Notes: a model not told the origin generated them from the sequence alone. 64,000 nt of DNA from Pannonibacter indicus (GCF_001418225.1 NZ_LIPT01000001.1:1-64000); one strand, 5' to 3'; positions 37,061-48,611 are shown, numbered from the stretch's first letter. Made by a program: numbers and translations.

Positions 37061-38980
37061 TTACACTCGCTCAGGCTCCCCCGCCTTCTGACCACGCACG
37101 ATGACCCCGAGTTCATCGGCTTCCCTTGCAGCGCGCAGGCGTTCTTCGGCTTCGTCGGCCTCGCGCTGGCGGCTCCACATGGAGGCGTAGAGGCCGCCGT
37201 TGGCGAGCAGCTCCGCATGGGTGCCGCGTTCGGCGATGACACCGGCCTGCAGCACGAGGATCTGGTCCGCATTGACCACGGTGGACAGGCGGTGGGCGAT
37301 GACCACGGTCGTCCGGTTGCGGGAAACCTGATCCAGCGCGGACTGGATTTCCCGCTCCGTATGGGTGTCGAGGGCCGAAGTTGCCTCGTCCAGAATGAGG
37401 ATGGGCGGAGCCTTCAGGATGGTGCGGGCGATGGCGACGCGCTGCTTCTCGCCGCCGGAGAGCTTCAGTCCGCGCTCGCCCACCTCGCTGGCATAGCCCT
37501 TGGGCAGTGTCTCGATGAAACTGTCGATCTGTGCCATCCGGGCGGCAGCGCGCACATCCTCTTCGGAAGCATCCGGGCGGCCATAGCGGATGTTGTAGGC
37601 GATAGTGTCGTTGAACAGCACCGTATCCTGCGGCACCATGCCGATGGCTTGGCGCAGGCTTTCCTGCGTCACGTCACGCACATCCTGCCCGTCGATGGTC
37701 ACCCGCCCGCCAGTCACGTCATAGAAGCGGAACAGCAGCCGGGAAATGGTGGACTTGCCCGCCCCCGAAGGCCCGACGATGGCGACCGTGTTTCCGGCCG
37801 GCACCTCGAAGCTGACGCCCTTGAGGATCGGCCGGTCCGGGTCGTAGTGGAACACCACATCCTCGAAGCGGATGGCGCCGGAGCCGATGACAAGCGCCGG
37901 GGCGCCCGGCTTGTCCTCGATTTCCGCCGGAACGGCGAGGACGGCGAACATCGCCTCGATATCGGCGAGCCCCTGCCGGATCTCGCGGTAAATGAAGCCG
38001 ACGAAATTGAGCGGAATAGCGATCTGCAGCAGCAGCGCGTTGATCAGCACGAAATCACCAATGGTCTGCTCTCCCGCCATCACCGAGCGGGCGGAGAGGA
38101 CCATGCAAGCTGCCGTGCCGATGCCCAGAATGAAGGACTGGCCGAAGTTGAGCCAGGCAAGCGAGGTCCAGGTGCGGGTCGCGGCGCGCTCATAAACCGC
38201 CATGGAGGCATCAAAACGGGCGGCCTCCATCTTCTCGTTGCCGAAATATTTCACCGTCTCGAAGTTGAGCAGGCTGTCGATGGCCTTGGAATTGGCTTCC
38301 GTATCGCTCTCGTTCATCTCGCGGCGGATGGAAATGCGCCAGTTGGACGTCTGCACCGTGAACCAGACATAGGCAGCGATCATCAGCGCCACGATGATCA
38401 CATAGGCAAAGCCGAACTGGTACCAGATGATGCCCGCCATGATGGCGAATTCCAGCAAGGTCGGAATGCCGTTGAGAATGGTGAAGCGGACGATCGCCTC
38501 GATGCCCTTGACGCCGCGTTCGATCACCCGGCTGAGCCCGCCCGTGCGGCGGGACAGATGAAAGCGCAGCGACAGGCGGTGCAGATGCGAGAAGGTGATG
38601 AGGGCAAGCTGGCGCACCGCGTGCTGGCCAACGCGGGCAAACAGCGCATCGCGGAACTGGTTGAAAGCCACTGCCAGAACGCGGGCAGCGTTGTAGGCGA
38701 TCACCAGCATCATCGGTGCCACCAGAAAGCCCGGCAGGCCCATGGTTTCGCCGGTCAGCGCGTCGGAAGCCCAGGCAAAGAAATAGGGCGAGACGACCGT
38801 GACCAGCTTGGCCACCACCAGCGCCAGTACCGCCCAGACCACGCGCAGCTTCAGATCCGCCCGCCCTTCCGGCCAGATATAGGGCCACAGGTTGGCCAGC
38901 GTGGTCATGGTCGAACCATCGTCGGCACTCACCTTTGCCGAAGCAGAACCGGGGCCATGGGGATTTGCACGTCTTGTCAT
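37061..38980 (-). CDS. atm1: Atm1/ABCB7-type ABC exporter (permease fused to ATPase)
   Basis: 639 residues. Six membrane helices (about 45-340), then an NBD with Walker A 'GPSGAGKST', signature 'LSGGEKQRV' and Walker B 'ILILDEATSALD'. 'LLQIAIPLNFVGFIYREIRQ' (about 310-330) is the hallmark of the Atm1/HMT family. Bacterial Atm1 exports glutathione-metal or glutathione-persulfide conjugates. It overlaps the end of a metal-type ArsR regulator gene by ATGA, so it is probably induced by thiophilic metals. Confidence 0.9.
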   Translation of the reverse strand: MTRRANPHGPGSASAKVSADDGSTMTTLANLWPYIWPEGRADLKLRVVWAVLALVVAKLVTVVSPYFFAWASDALTGETMGLPGFLVAPMMLVIAYNAARVLAVAFNQFRDALFARVGQHAVRQLALITFSHLHRLSLRFHLSRRTGGLSRVIERGVKGIEAIVRFTILNGIPTLLEFAIMAGIIWYQFGFAYVIIVALMIAAYVWFTVQTSNWRISIRREMNESDTEANSKAIDSLLNFETVKYFGNEKMEAARFDASMAVYERAATRTWTSLAWLNFGQSFILGIGTAACMVLSARSVMAGEQTIGDFVLINALLLQIAIPLNFVGFIYREIRQGLADIEAMFAVLAVPAEIEDKPGAPALVIGSGAIRFEDVVFHYDPDRPILKGVSFEVPAGNTVAIVGPSGAGKSTISRLLFRFYDVTGGRVTIDGQDVRDVTQESLRQAIGMVPQDTVLFNDTIAYNIRYGRPDASEEDVRAAARMAQIDSFIETLPKGYASEVGERGLKLSGGEKQRVAIARTILKAPPILILDEATSALDTHTEREIQSALDQVSRNRTTVVIAHRLSTVVNADQILVLQAGVIAERGTHAELLANGGLYASMWSRQREADEAEERLRAAREADELGVIVRGQKAGEPERV

Positions 38981-39405
38981 TCTTGTCTCTCCCGCGCCCT
39001 TGAAGAGGTTTGAGCGGCAGCTGTGATGTCATTGAAAAAGCTGGCAGCATTCGCCAGAAGCCGCAGACCGGCAGCGTTTCCGCCTGCCAGAAAGGCCTCG
39101 TTGATCCGGTAGGAACAGGTGCGCCCGCGGATGTCGCAGGTCAGAAGCCCGGCCTCCTTCAGCACCTGCAGGTGCTGGGACACGGTGGATTGGGCCAGCG
39201 GCAGGCAGCCGACAATCTCGCCGCAGCAGGCCTCCTGACGCTGGATGATTTCCTTGAGAATGCCGATACGGACCGGATGGCCCAGCGCCCGGAACAGGTC
39301 AGCCAGTGCCGCAGCATCCGCGTTCCGGCAGACTTTCTCCTTCGGGGCACAACAAGCCCCTCCGCCGCTGCCGTGATCCGGCCGCTCAGCGCCATGACTG
39401 GACAT
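38977..39405 (-). CDS. ArsR/SmtB-family metal- or thiol-sensing repressor
   Basis: 142 residues. Winged helix around 'LADLFRALGHPVRIGILKEI' and 'STVSQHLQVLKEAGLL'. Cysteines sit in the N-terminal 'GACCAPKEKVC' and in 'QEACCGEIVGCLPLAQSTVS', next to the recognition helix, a typical place for a thiolate metal site. It is upstream of and overlapping atm1, and a 14-bp inverted repeat lies 40 bases before its start, so autorepression released by a metal or persulfide is likely. Confidence 0.9.
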   Translation of the reverse strand: MSSHGAERPDHGSGGGACCAPKEKVCRNADAAALADLFRALGHPVRIGILKEIIQRQEACCGEIVGCLPLAQSTVSQHLQVLKEAGLLTCDIRGRTCSYRINEAFLAGGNAAGLRLLANAASFFNDITAAAQTSSRARERQE

Positions 39406-41982
<2,577 letters not shown>

Positions 41983-42007
41983 GGCTTTGTGAGCTTTGAC
42001 ATCAGAA

Positions 42008-42034
42008 GGGGCGGTCCACCGGGCCGCCCTTTTT
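42008..42034 (+). terminator. Terminator of the monomeric IDH gene
   Basis: GGGCGGTCC (42009-42017) pairs with GGGCCGCCC (42021-42029) with one wobble and a 3-nt loop; TTTTT follows. Confidence 0.8.
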
Positions 42035-42129
42035 GCTTTCAATTTACGGCCACTCGGGTCACCCCGGTTTGCCGCGCAGCGGCAAGACCAGGAACCGTAG
42101 CCCCGGCTAAGCAGATGGCAAGTACCGGG

Positions 42130-42202
42130 GGTACTGGATCCTCGCCTGCGCGAGGATGACAACGGAGAGGGTGACTACAGGATCAAGCGGGCGCTTGATC
42201 CT
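42130..42202. repeat. Two adjacent hairpins of a dispersed intergenic repeat type
   Basis: Hairpin A: ATCCTCGC (42138-42145) with GCGAGGAT (42150-42157). Hairpin B: AGGATCAAGCG (42179-42189) with CGCTTGATCCT (42192-42202), perfect 11-bp with a two-base loop. B lies one base from the stop of the MarR-GNAT gene and may also terminate it. The first resembles the 'ATCCTCGC...GCGAGGATGACA' repeats common between alphaproteobacterial genes. Confidence 0.65.
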
Positions 42203-42203
42203 C

Positions 42204-43076
42204 TCAAAGCCGCTTCTCGAAGAAGAAATCCGGATAGGGATCATCGTTGAAGCGGTCAATTTCGGTCCAGCCTTCCTTGCGGTAGAAGTTGACCGCTTCG
42301 GGCAAAGCCTTGTTCGTATCAAGGCGCAGCAGGCTGATGCCGAGTTCCCTTGCCGCCTCTTCGGTCTTCGCCATCAGTTTGCGGGCAAGGCCGAGGCCAC
42401 GGGCAGCGGGGGACACCCAGAGGCGCTTGATTTCCGCATAGCCCTTGTCCGTGCCCTTGAGCCCGGCGCAGCCCAAAGGCATGCCGTCCGAAAGGGTGAC
42501 AAAGAACGCCCCCTTGGGCCGCATCATGCTTTGCGCATCCGGATCGGCAGACAGCGACACCTGAAAGCCCCCCTCGAAGCGCCGGTCCAGCTCGGCATAA
42601 TATTGCTCAAGGCAGTGGCGCGCGGTTTCAGATCGCGGGTCCACTTCCTCGAAGCTCCAACGCTCGCGCCCCAGAGCCGAGGCAATCAGATCCATCGCCT
42701 CCAGCAGCGCCTGAGGGTGAGCATGGCTTTGCAGCAGCCGCTCTGCCCGCTCATCGGACAGGTTCTCGTAGATCTCGAATTCCTCCTGCCCTGCGGCGGT
42801 CAGCTGCGCCCGGCGCTTGCGGGCATCCTCCGGATCGGGGGCCAGCTCGATCATGCCCTCCTCCTCCAGAGACCGGAGAAGACGGCTCATCAGGCCGGAG
42901 TCGAGCCCGAGATAGGAGCGGATGGCCGCCACATCCGTGCGGCCATGCCCGATGGCGTTGAGAACACGGGCAGCCCCCAGCGGGCGGCCACGGCCAAGAA
43001 ACGACGTATCCAGCGCACCCACCTCGGAAGTGACGGCACGGCTGAAACGGCGGAAACGGGAGATATCGTTCAACAT
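42204..43076 (-). CDS. MarR-type regulator fused to GNAT acetyltransferase
   Basis: 290 residues. Residues about 1-140 carry a MarR winged helix ('IRSYLGLDSGLMSRLLRSLE', 'DPEDARKRRAQLTAAGQEEF'). Residues about 145-290 are a GNAT domain with the acetyl-CoA loop 'VSPAARGLGLARKLM'. Such MarR-GNAT fusions are known in bacteria; the acetyl acceptor is unknown. A 24-bp palindrome immediately precedes the start and should be the self-operator. The acetyltransferase activity may be the output of the sensor or a separate job. Confidence 0.88.
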   Translation of the reverse strand: MLNDISRFRRFSRAVTSEVGALDTSFLGRGRPLGAARVLNAIGHGRTDVAAIRSYLGLDSGLMSRLLRSLEEEGMIELAPDPEDARKRRAQLTAAGQEEFEIYENLSDERAERLLQSHAHPQALLEAMDLIASALGRERWSFEEVDPRSETARHCLEQYYAELDRRFEGGFQVSLSADPDAQSMMRPKGAFFVTLSDGMPLGCAGLKGTDKGYAEIKRLWVSPAARGLGLARKLMAKTEEAARELGISLLRLDTNKALPEAVNFYRKEGWTEIDRFNDDPYPDFFFEKRL

Positions 43077-43078
43077 GA

Positions 43079-43102
43079 TTTACCTGACTTAAGTCAGGTA
43101 AA
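43079..43102. promoter_or_regulatory. 24-bp perfect palindrome upstream of MarR-GNAT
   Basis: TTTACCTGACTT (43079-43090) followed by its exact complement-inverse AAGTCAGGTAAA (43091-43102), two bases from the ATG. Its size and position match MarR autorepression sites. Confidence 0.9.
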
Positions 43103-43201
43103 ATTCTTTGTCAAAAGGATTTGGCTCAAGACGTACCCGGCCTGGAGCCTGGCCCGGCGATATCTGCAGCGGTCAACTGAGCCTGCACCACACGGTGGGA
43201 C

Positions 43202-43471
43202 CTAATAGTGATAGCGCAGCTGCGCGATCTCGAGGCTCTGCGCCCCGGCTTTGCCGGACACACGGTAGACGAAGCGATGGTCATCGGCGATCCGGCGGGA
43301 CCACCATCCCGTCAGGTCGCCCTTCAGTGGCTCAGGCTTGCCTATTCCGCCAAAGGGCTGCCGTCTGGCTTCCTTGATCAGTGAATTGACGCGCTCAAGC
43401 CCCTTTTCCCGGCCCGGCTGCTGCCACCAGAGATAATCTTCCCAGGCGTGATCCGAGAAGACGAGCTTCAC
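43202..43471 (-). CDS. yoeB: YoeB-family toxin
   Basis: 89 residues, Txe/YoeB family. 'MKLVFSDHAWEDYLWW' at the N-terminus and 'GWWSRRIADDHRFVYRV' and the final 'LRYHY' are diagnostic; the latter two carry the conserved RNase residues (Arg, His, Tyr). It cleaves mRNA on the ribosome. Start is GTG at 43471, overlapping the antitoxin TGA (GTGA), so expression is translationally coupled. Confidence 0.92.
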   Translation of the reverse strand: MKLVFSDHAWEDYLWWQQPGREKGLERVNSLIKEARRQPFGGIGKPEPLKGDLTGWWSRRIADDHRFVYRVSGKAGAQSLEIAQLRYHY

Positions 43472-43719
43472 AGATCGACCTCACGCTCCTCGCCTTCACC
43501 CGCCGTCAGCTGCGCAATCGAGGCCTGCAGCCGGCGGGCATTTTCCGGGCTCTTCTGCAGATGCAGCGTCTCCTGAATGGAGTTGAACTCTTCCAGAGAC
43601 ATGATCACGACGGCCTCCCGCTTCTTGCGGGTGACGATCACCTCGACCCGGTCATGGATCACCCGGTCCATCACGTCCTTCAGGGACGAACGTGCATCGG
43701 TGTAGGTCATGACATCCAT
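43468..43719 (-). CDS. yefM: YefM/Phd-family antitoxin
   Basis: 83 residues. 'MTYTDARSSLKDVMDRV' (about 4-20) and 'EVIVTRKKREAVVIMSLEEF' (about 26-45) are the Phd/YefM DNA-binding fold. The C-terminal acidic tail binds YoeB. ATG at 43719 is preceded by AAGGAGCC. Upstream TGCACA and TGTACA elements form the operator. Confidence 0.92.
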   Translation of the reverse strand: MDVMTYTDARSSLKDVMDRVIHDRVEVIVTRKKREAVVIMSLEEFNSIQETLHLQKSPENARRLQASIAQLTAGEGEEREVDL

Positions 43720-43748
43720 GGAAAGGCTCCTTGTTCACGCACTACATA

Positions 43749-43766
43749 TGCACAGAATCCTGTACA
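43749..43766. promoter_or_regulatory. Candidate YefM operator
   Basis: TGCACA (43749-43754) and TGTACA (43761-43766) have centres 12 bp apart, the arrangement known for E. coli YefM-YoeB operators built on TGTACA. They lie 30-48 bases upstream of the antitoxin start. Confidence 0.6.
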
Positions 43767-43778
43767 ATTCAATGAGTG

Positions 43779-44096
43779 TCACTCCCGAACTGCCACCTGC
43801 CCCCGCGCCCACTCCAGATACGCCGCGCTGCCCTTCACCACCTCGAAGGCATAGACCGCAGGCAGGTCGTAGGAATGGAGGCGCTGAATGAGGGCTTCCA
43901 GTTCGGGATAGGCCTCCGCTGCCGTTTTCATCGTCAGGCGTACCTCCCCGCCCTCATTGACCTTGCCGTCCCACATGTAAAGGCTGGTGATCTCCTCCAT
44001 GTGCACACAGGCCGCAAGCCCGGCCTCTACCGCGGCACGGGCGATCGTCCTCGCTTCCTCTTTCGTCTCTGTTGTCGTGCAAACAGCAAGAAGCAT
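43779..44096 (-). CDS. cutA: Divalent-cation tolerance protein CutA1
   Basis: 105 residues. '[21 protein letters not shown]' (about 4-24), '[18 protein letters not shown]' and '[18 protein letters not shown]' define the trimeric CutA1 family. The specific role is not settled; copper or other cation tolerance is the historical name. Divergent from icd; same strand as the toxin-antitoxin genes. Confidence 0.93.
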   Translation of the reverse strand: MLLAVCTTTETKEEARTIARAAVEAGLAACVHMEEITSLYMWDGKVNEGGEVRLTMKTAAEAYPELEALIQRLHSYDLPAVYAFEVVKGSAAYLEWARGQVAVRE

Positions 44097-44229
44097 GGCT
44101 ATGGTTCCTTCAGATATCCGCCGGCAAGTGGCAGGAACAGCGGGAAATCGCCGCTTGCCTGACCGGCGTCAAAATCGTACACACGCGAACACAATCCAGT
44201 TTCCGCAACCCAGACGAGGCCCAGAACCC

Positions 44230-45444
44230 ATGGCAAAGATCAAGGTAGCGAACCCGGTCGTCGATATCGATGGCGACGAGATGACCCGCATCATCTGGCA
44301 GTTCATCAAGGACAAGCTCATCTTCCCCTATCTGGAGATCGATCTCGACTATTACGACCTGTCGATCCAGAAGCGCGATGAAACCGGTGACCAGATCACC
44401 ATCGATGCGGCCAATGCCATCAAGAAGCACGGCGTTGGCGTCAAATGTGCGACGATCACTCCCGATGAAGCCCGCGTTGAGGAATTCGGCCTGAAGAAGA
44501 TGTGGAAGTCGCCGAACGGCACCATCCGCAACATTCTGGGCGGCGTCATCTTCCGCGAACCGATCATCATCCGCAACGTGCCGCGTCTGGTGCCGGGCTG
44601 GACCCAGCCGATCATCGTCGGCCGTCACGCCTTCGGCGACCAGTACCGCGCCACCGACTTCCGCTTTCCCGGCAAGGGCAAGCTGACGATTACCTTCAAG
44701 GGCGAGGACGGCAGCGTTATCGAGCACGAGGTCTATGACGCCCCCTCCGCCGGTGTCGCCATGGCCATGTACAATCTCGATGAAAGCATCATCGATTTTG
44801 CCCGCGCCTCTTTCAACTATGCCCTGCAGCGCGGGGTGCCCTGCTATCTCTCCACCAAGAACACGATCCTGAAGGCCTATGACGGCCGCTTCAAGGACCT
44901 GTTTCAGGAGATTTTCGACAAGGAGTTCAAGGACGCCTATGCCGAAAAGAAGATCTGGTACGAACACCGCCTGATCGACGACATGGTGGCTTCGGCGCTG
45001 AAGTGGTCGGGCGGCTATGTCTGGGCCTGCAAGAACTACGATGGCGACGTGCAGTCGGACATCGTGGCGCAGGGCTTCGGCTCGCTGGGCCTGATGACCT
45101 CCGTGCTGATGACGCCGGATGGCAAGACGGTGGAGGCGGAAGCCGCCCACGGCACCGTCACCCGCCATTTCCGCCAGCACCAGCGCGGCGAGCAGACCTC
45201 GACCAATCCGATCGCCTCGATCTTCGCCTGGACCCGTGGCCTCGCTCACCGGGCCAAGCTGGACGGCAATGCGGATCTGGCCAGGTTTGCGCAGACGCTG
45301 GAGAAGGTCTGCATCGAGACGGTGGAAGCAGGCTTCATGACCAAGGACCTCGCCCTGCTGGTCGGTCCGGACCAGAACTGGCTGACCACCACCGGCTTCC
45401 TCGACAAGATCGAGAGCAACCTGCAGAAGGCCATGGCTGCCTGA
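44230..45444 (+). CDS. icd: NADP-dependent isocitrate dehydrogenase, dimeric type
   Basis: 404 residues from ATG 44230 ([20 protein letters not shown]). It is the eukaryote-like type II enzyme: '[20 protein letters not shown]' (about 94-113) has the substrate-binding Ser/Asn/Arg, and '[20 protein letters not shown]' is at the C-terminal part. It makes 2-oxoglutarate and NADPH. The frame is open upstream to 43987, but that part is not conserved. A terminator follows. It is the second NADP-IDH in the window. Confidence 0.96.
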   Translation: MAKIKVANPVVDIDGDEMTRIIWQFIKDKLIFPYLEIDLDYYDLSIQKRDETGDQITIDAANAIKKHGVGVKCATITPDEARVEEFGLKKMWKSPNGTIRNILGGVIFREPIIIRNVPRLVPGWTQPIIVGRHAFGDQYRATDFRFPGKGKLTITFKGEDGSVIEHEVYDAPSAGVAMAMYNLDESIIDFARASFNYALQRGVPCYLSTKNTILKAYDGRFKDLFQEIFDKEFKDAYAEKKIWYEHRLIDDMVASALKWSGGYVWACKNYDGDVQSDIVAQGFGSLGLMTSVLMTPDGKTVEAEAAHGTVTRHFRQHQRGEQTSTNPIASIFAWTRGLAHRAKLDGNADLARFAQTLEKVCIETVEAGFMTKDLALLVGPDQNWLTTTGFLDKIESNLQKAMAA

Positions 45445-45471
45445 ACGCTTCCCTGTCAGGACAAGATGAGG

Positions 45472-45499
45472 AACGGCCCGGAGCTTGATCCGGGCCGTT
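45472..45499 (+). terminator. Terminator of icd
   Basis: AACGGCCCGGA (45472-45482) pairs perfectly with TCCGGGCCGTT (45489-45499) with a 6-nt loop, followed by T-rich sequence. Confidence 0.85.
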
Positions 45500-45632
45500 T
45501 GCGTTTGAGCAGAAGCAAAGGCAACACGGGCCTGCACCGGGCACTGGAAATTTCCGTGCCGACCGGGCACGGATACTGCCGGCCCTGCCAGAGTGGCGGG
45601 GTCATGCACTCCTTTTGCAGAGAGTTTTTTCG

Positions 45633-46133
45633 ATGCGATCCTTTCAGAGCCCCGGCGCGAAGCTGCGGCGTCTTCTGGCAGCCACCCTGTTTCGGGCTGT
45701 CCTGCCCCTTTGCCTCGCGTCCAGCGCCCTTCTCCCAGCCCTGATGACGGCACCCGCCATGGCCGAGAAGGCCTATGAGCCCGGCCGGGGCAGCGAGGAG
45801 CGCACGGCCATTCTGGACCCGGCCCGCCCGGTCATGGAGGTGCGCGTTGGCGCACCGGTCGAGTTTTCCGTCCGCCACATGCGCGTTGCCGATGGCTGGG
45901 CCTTCGCCATCCTCGACCCGCAGCGCCCCGGTGGCAAGCCGATTGATCTCAGCAAGACGCTGATTGCCGAGGAGATGGAATACCGCGACGGCCCCGGGCT
46001 TTTCGTCCTGCAGCGCGAGGTCGACGGCTACTGGTACGTGGTCGACTTTGCCATCGGCCCGACGGATGTCTTCTGGCTGGGTCAGCCGCTCTACGAGCAA
46101 CTGCCGAAGGGCCTTCTGCCTGTCATCAATTGA
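45633..46133 (+). CDS. Secreted protein of unknown function
   Basis: 166 residues. A basic N-terminus and a hydrophobic stretch (about 19-42) ending in AMA suggest a cleaved signal peptide, so it is probably periplasmic. The mature part starts EKAYEPGRGSEERTAILDPA, shows a beta-rich core with 'RVGAPVEFSV', 'RVADGWAFAI', and ends in 'LPKGLLPVIN'. It resembles the DUF-like proteins seen alone in alphaproteobacteria, but I do not recognise a family. Start: ATG 45633 is taken over upstream frame start 45615. A hairpin follows. Confidence 0.65.
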   Translation: MRSFQSPGAKLRRLLAATLFRAVLPLCLASSALLPALMTAPAMAEKAYEPGRGSEERTAILDPARPVMEVRVGAPVEFSVRHMRVADGWAFAILDPQRPGGKPIDLSKTLIAEEMEYRDGPGLFVLQREVDGYWYVVDFAIGPTDVFWLGQPLYEQLPKGLLPVIN

Positions 46134-46156
46134 GAGGCCGCGCGAAACGCCAAGAT

Positions 46157-46195
46157 CTCTCTCAGACTGAGCCAATCAGGCTCCGGCTGAGAGAG
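46157..46195 (+). terminator. Hairpin after the secreted-protein gene
   Basis: CTCTCTCAGACTGAGCC (46157-46173) pairs with GGCTCCGGCTGAGAGAG (46179-46195), two mismatches, 5-nt loop. No T-tract, so termination strength is uncertain. Confidence 0.5.
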
Positions 46196-46517
46196 CAAGA
46201 TCAGCTGCATGCCTGATCTGATAAGATATTCCTGACCTCTGTAATTTTTCCCAATTGCAGCTTCAGATAGCCCCATCATCCAGACAGGAAAAACAAACAT
46301 CAGTCAACACCCCTGAAACCGGCACATATGCCGGGAATATAGATCATAAATAAGCATAGCCGATCCGGATATAGTCCGGAAAATTATAGATAACAAAGGA
46401 TAATTACTCAGTTTTTCTGACAATTCATGAAATAGTTATTCATTGCTTTAACGAAACGTTTTCAAAGCGGACGCATGCTGTTTCCGGCACCTCACCAAGG
46501 TGGCGCGAGAGCAAGAC
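46196..46517. other. AT-rich intergenic region before the GGDEF-EAL gene
   Basis: About 320 bases of distinctly lower GC than the rest of the window, with many runs such as AAATTAT and ATTACT. It contains CCGGA-N5-TCCGG (46366-46380 area). No gene is convincing; a short reverse frame at 46091-46300 overlaps the hairpin and is rejected. Probably a promoter and regulatory region. Confidence 0.5.
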
Positions 46518-48611
46518 ATGCATGTCATGGATTTCGATACGGCTGGTATAGACCTGTGTGAGCTTCTCGAGGCTTTGCCGTATGGTGCCTGGATCCTGAA
46601 TGCTAAGGGCGTCTATGTCTTTCAGAACAGCGTAGATATTGCGGCCTTCGGCGATCTGGCCGGCAAAAGTGCCGTGGAAACGTGGGTGCCCGAAGACCAG
46701 GCTGCCGAGTGGCATCAGCATCACGAGCGCGCGCTCAAGGGAGAGCGTGTCCGCTACAGCCGCCACGTCACGACGCGTGATGGAAGCCAGTACATTGAGA
46801 CTGTTCTCGTCCCGCTGATGAAAGAGGGACAGGTGAGCGGAGCCGTTGGACTGGCGGTCAACAACACCCCCTGGATGACGGCTCAGAACGAGGCCGATCA
46901 GGCACGGGCACTTCTTGATGACGTGCTGGAAGCGATTCCGGACGCGCTTGCCGCCTATAACAGCGAAGACCGGCTCATCCTCTTCAACGCCGCCTACAAG
47001 GATCTCTACAGCTATTCGGCTCCGGCCATCCGGCTTGGCGAGAAATTCGAGACCATCCTGCGCTACGGGCTGGAGGCCGGACAGTATCTGGATGCCGGTA
47101 CGGCGCCGGAGGAGAAGGAAAAGTGGCTGCGCACACGCCTTGCCAACCACCGCAATCCGCCCGGCAAGGCCCTGATCCAGAAGCTGCCGAACGGGCGCTG
47201 GCTGCACGTGCGCGAGCGCAAGTCCGCCTCCGGCAATATTGTCGGTGTCAGGACCGACGTGACCGCCCTGAAGGCCGCAGAGGTGGCCGTGCGCCAGACC
47301 GCCGAGACGGATTCCCTCACCGGCATTGCCAACCGCAGTGTCCTCATCACCGCCCTGCAGCGCACACTCAAGGGCTCCCGGTCCTCGGACCGCATGGGCG
47401 CTCTCATCCTGCTGGATGTCGACCACTTCAAGTCCATCAACGACACCCTTGGCCATGATGCCGGAGATCTGGTGCTCAAGACGGTGGCCAAGCGCCTGCG
47501 CCAGACCCTGCGCGGCGAAGATACCCTTGCCCGGCTTGGCGGGGATGAATTCGCGGTGCTTGTCACCGGTTTCGAGCGCGAAGAGGCCTGTGAGGTGGTC
47601 GCCAACACGCTGCACAAGGCCCTGACGAAGGAAATCACGGCTGGAAACCGGATGCTCCGGCCGGGTATCTCTATGGGCATTGCCCTCTTCCCCCGCGATG
47701 GCACTACGGTGGACGAGCTGTTCAAGAACGCCGACAGTGCCCTCTACAAGACCAAGGAAAACGGCCGCAACGGCTGGACCCTGTTCGATGAGCAGCTCGG
47801 CCGCAGGCTGCACCGGGTGGCCGGGGTCAAGACCGCCCTTTCCGAAGCCATTCTGGCCGGCAGCATCACCGTGGCCCTGCAGCCCATCGTCAACATTTCA
47901 ACCGGCCGGCACCACGGCTTTGAAAGCCTTGCCCGCTGGAACCGGCAAGGCGAAGACATGCCGCCCTTTGAATTTGTCGCCATAGCGGAAGATGCCGGAA
48001 TGGGACTGGCACTCGGGCAGGAGCTTTTCGAAAAAAGCTGCCAGAGCTTTGCCGCTCTCGAACGCGCCGGTCTTGGCGCGGGCACGCTGTCGGTCAATCT
48101 GGGTCCTGCCCAACTGAAATGCGACAACCTGCCTGCGATGCTGCGCGAGAGCCTTGTCCGGCATGGCCTGACGCCGGACCGGCTGGTGCTCGAAATCACG
48201 GAAACCGTGCTGATCGACCGCTCTGCCTGTCAGATCGGCAGGACCCTTGAGCGCCTGCATGACCTGGGCTTCCAGCTGTCACTTGACGATTTCGGCACCG
48301 GCTTTGCCTCACTGACGCATCTGCGTCAGTTTCCGGTCACCGGTGTCAAGATCGACCGGTCATTCACAACGCGAGTCACAACCTCCCGCCAGGATGCGGT
48401 GATTGTGGAAACCATGATTCACCTGGCGAAGGGCCTCGGCATCAGCATTGTCGCGGAAGGGGTTGAGGATGAGCGGCAGCTGGCCTTCCTGAAAGACGCC
48501 GGCTGCACCTATGCGCAGGGTTACTTTCTGGCCCCGCCCTTGCGCGATGCCGCCAGCCAGCGCGTCTGGCTCGGAGCCAGACCGGCAAAAGTGAAAGCTG
48601 CACGGAATTGA
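46518..48611 (+). CDS. PAS-PAS-GGDEF-EAL cyclic-di-GMP enzyme
   Basis: About 697 residues. Two PAS-like domains (about 10-115 and 120-245; the second is PAS_7-like), a GGDEF domain (about 255-415) with intact GGDEF and an RxxD inhibitory site five residues before it (RGED), and an EAL domain (about 430-685) reading ESLARW where the signature is EALxRW, with 'EITET', 'DDFGTG', 'VKIDRSF' and 'VAEGVE' kept. Both synthesis and hydrolysis of c-di-GMP are plausible. No membrane segment; a cytosolic sensor. Start: ATG 46518 (GAGAG upstream) or GTG 46500. Convergent with the broken GGDEF gene. Confidence 0.92.
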   Translation: MHVMDFDTAGIDLCELLEALPYGAWILNAKGVYVFQNSVDIAAFGDLAGKSAVETWVPEDQAAEWHQHHERALKGERVRYSRHVTTRDGSQYIETVLVPLMKEGQVSGAVGLAVNNTPWMTAQNEADQARALLDDVLEAIPDALAAYNSEDRLILFNAAYKDLYSYSAPAIRLGEKFETILRYGLEAGQYLDAGTAPEEKEKWLRTRLANHRNPPGKALIQKLPNGRWLHVRERKSASGNIVGVRTDVTALKAAEVAVRQTAETDSLTGIANRSVLITALQRTLKGSRSSDRMGALILLDVDHFKSINDTLGHDAGDLVLKTVAKRLRQTLRGEDTLARLGGDEFAVLVTGFEREEACEVVANTLHKALTKEITAGNRMLRPGISMGIALFPRDGTTVDELFKNADSALYKTKENGRNGWTLFDEQLGRRLHRVAGVKTALSEAILAGSITVALQPIVNISTGRHHGFESLARWNRQGEDMPPFEFVAIAEDAGMGLALGQELFEKSCQSFAALERAGLGAGTLSVNLGPAQLKCDNLPAMLRESLVRHGLTPDRLVLEITETVLIDRSACQIGRTLERLHDLGFQLSLDDFGTGFASLTHLRQFPVTGVKIDRSFTTRVTTSRQDAVIVETMIHLAKGLGISIVAEGVEDERQLAFLKDAGCTYAQGYFLAPPLRDAASQRVWLGARPAKVKAARN

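Noticed and set aside
37000..39013. 679-residue forward ORF
   Set aside because: Shadow of the atm1 ABC gene.
44110..45753. 547-residue reverse ORF
   Set aside because: Shadow of icd and the neighbouring secreted-protein gene; composition is atypical.
46091..46300. 69-residue reverse ORF in the gap after the secreted-protein gene
   Set aside because: It overlaps the hairpin and the gene end, has no ribosome site and no recognisable domain.
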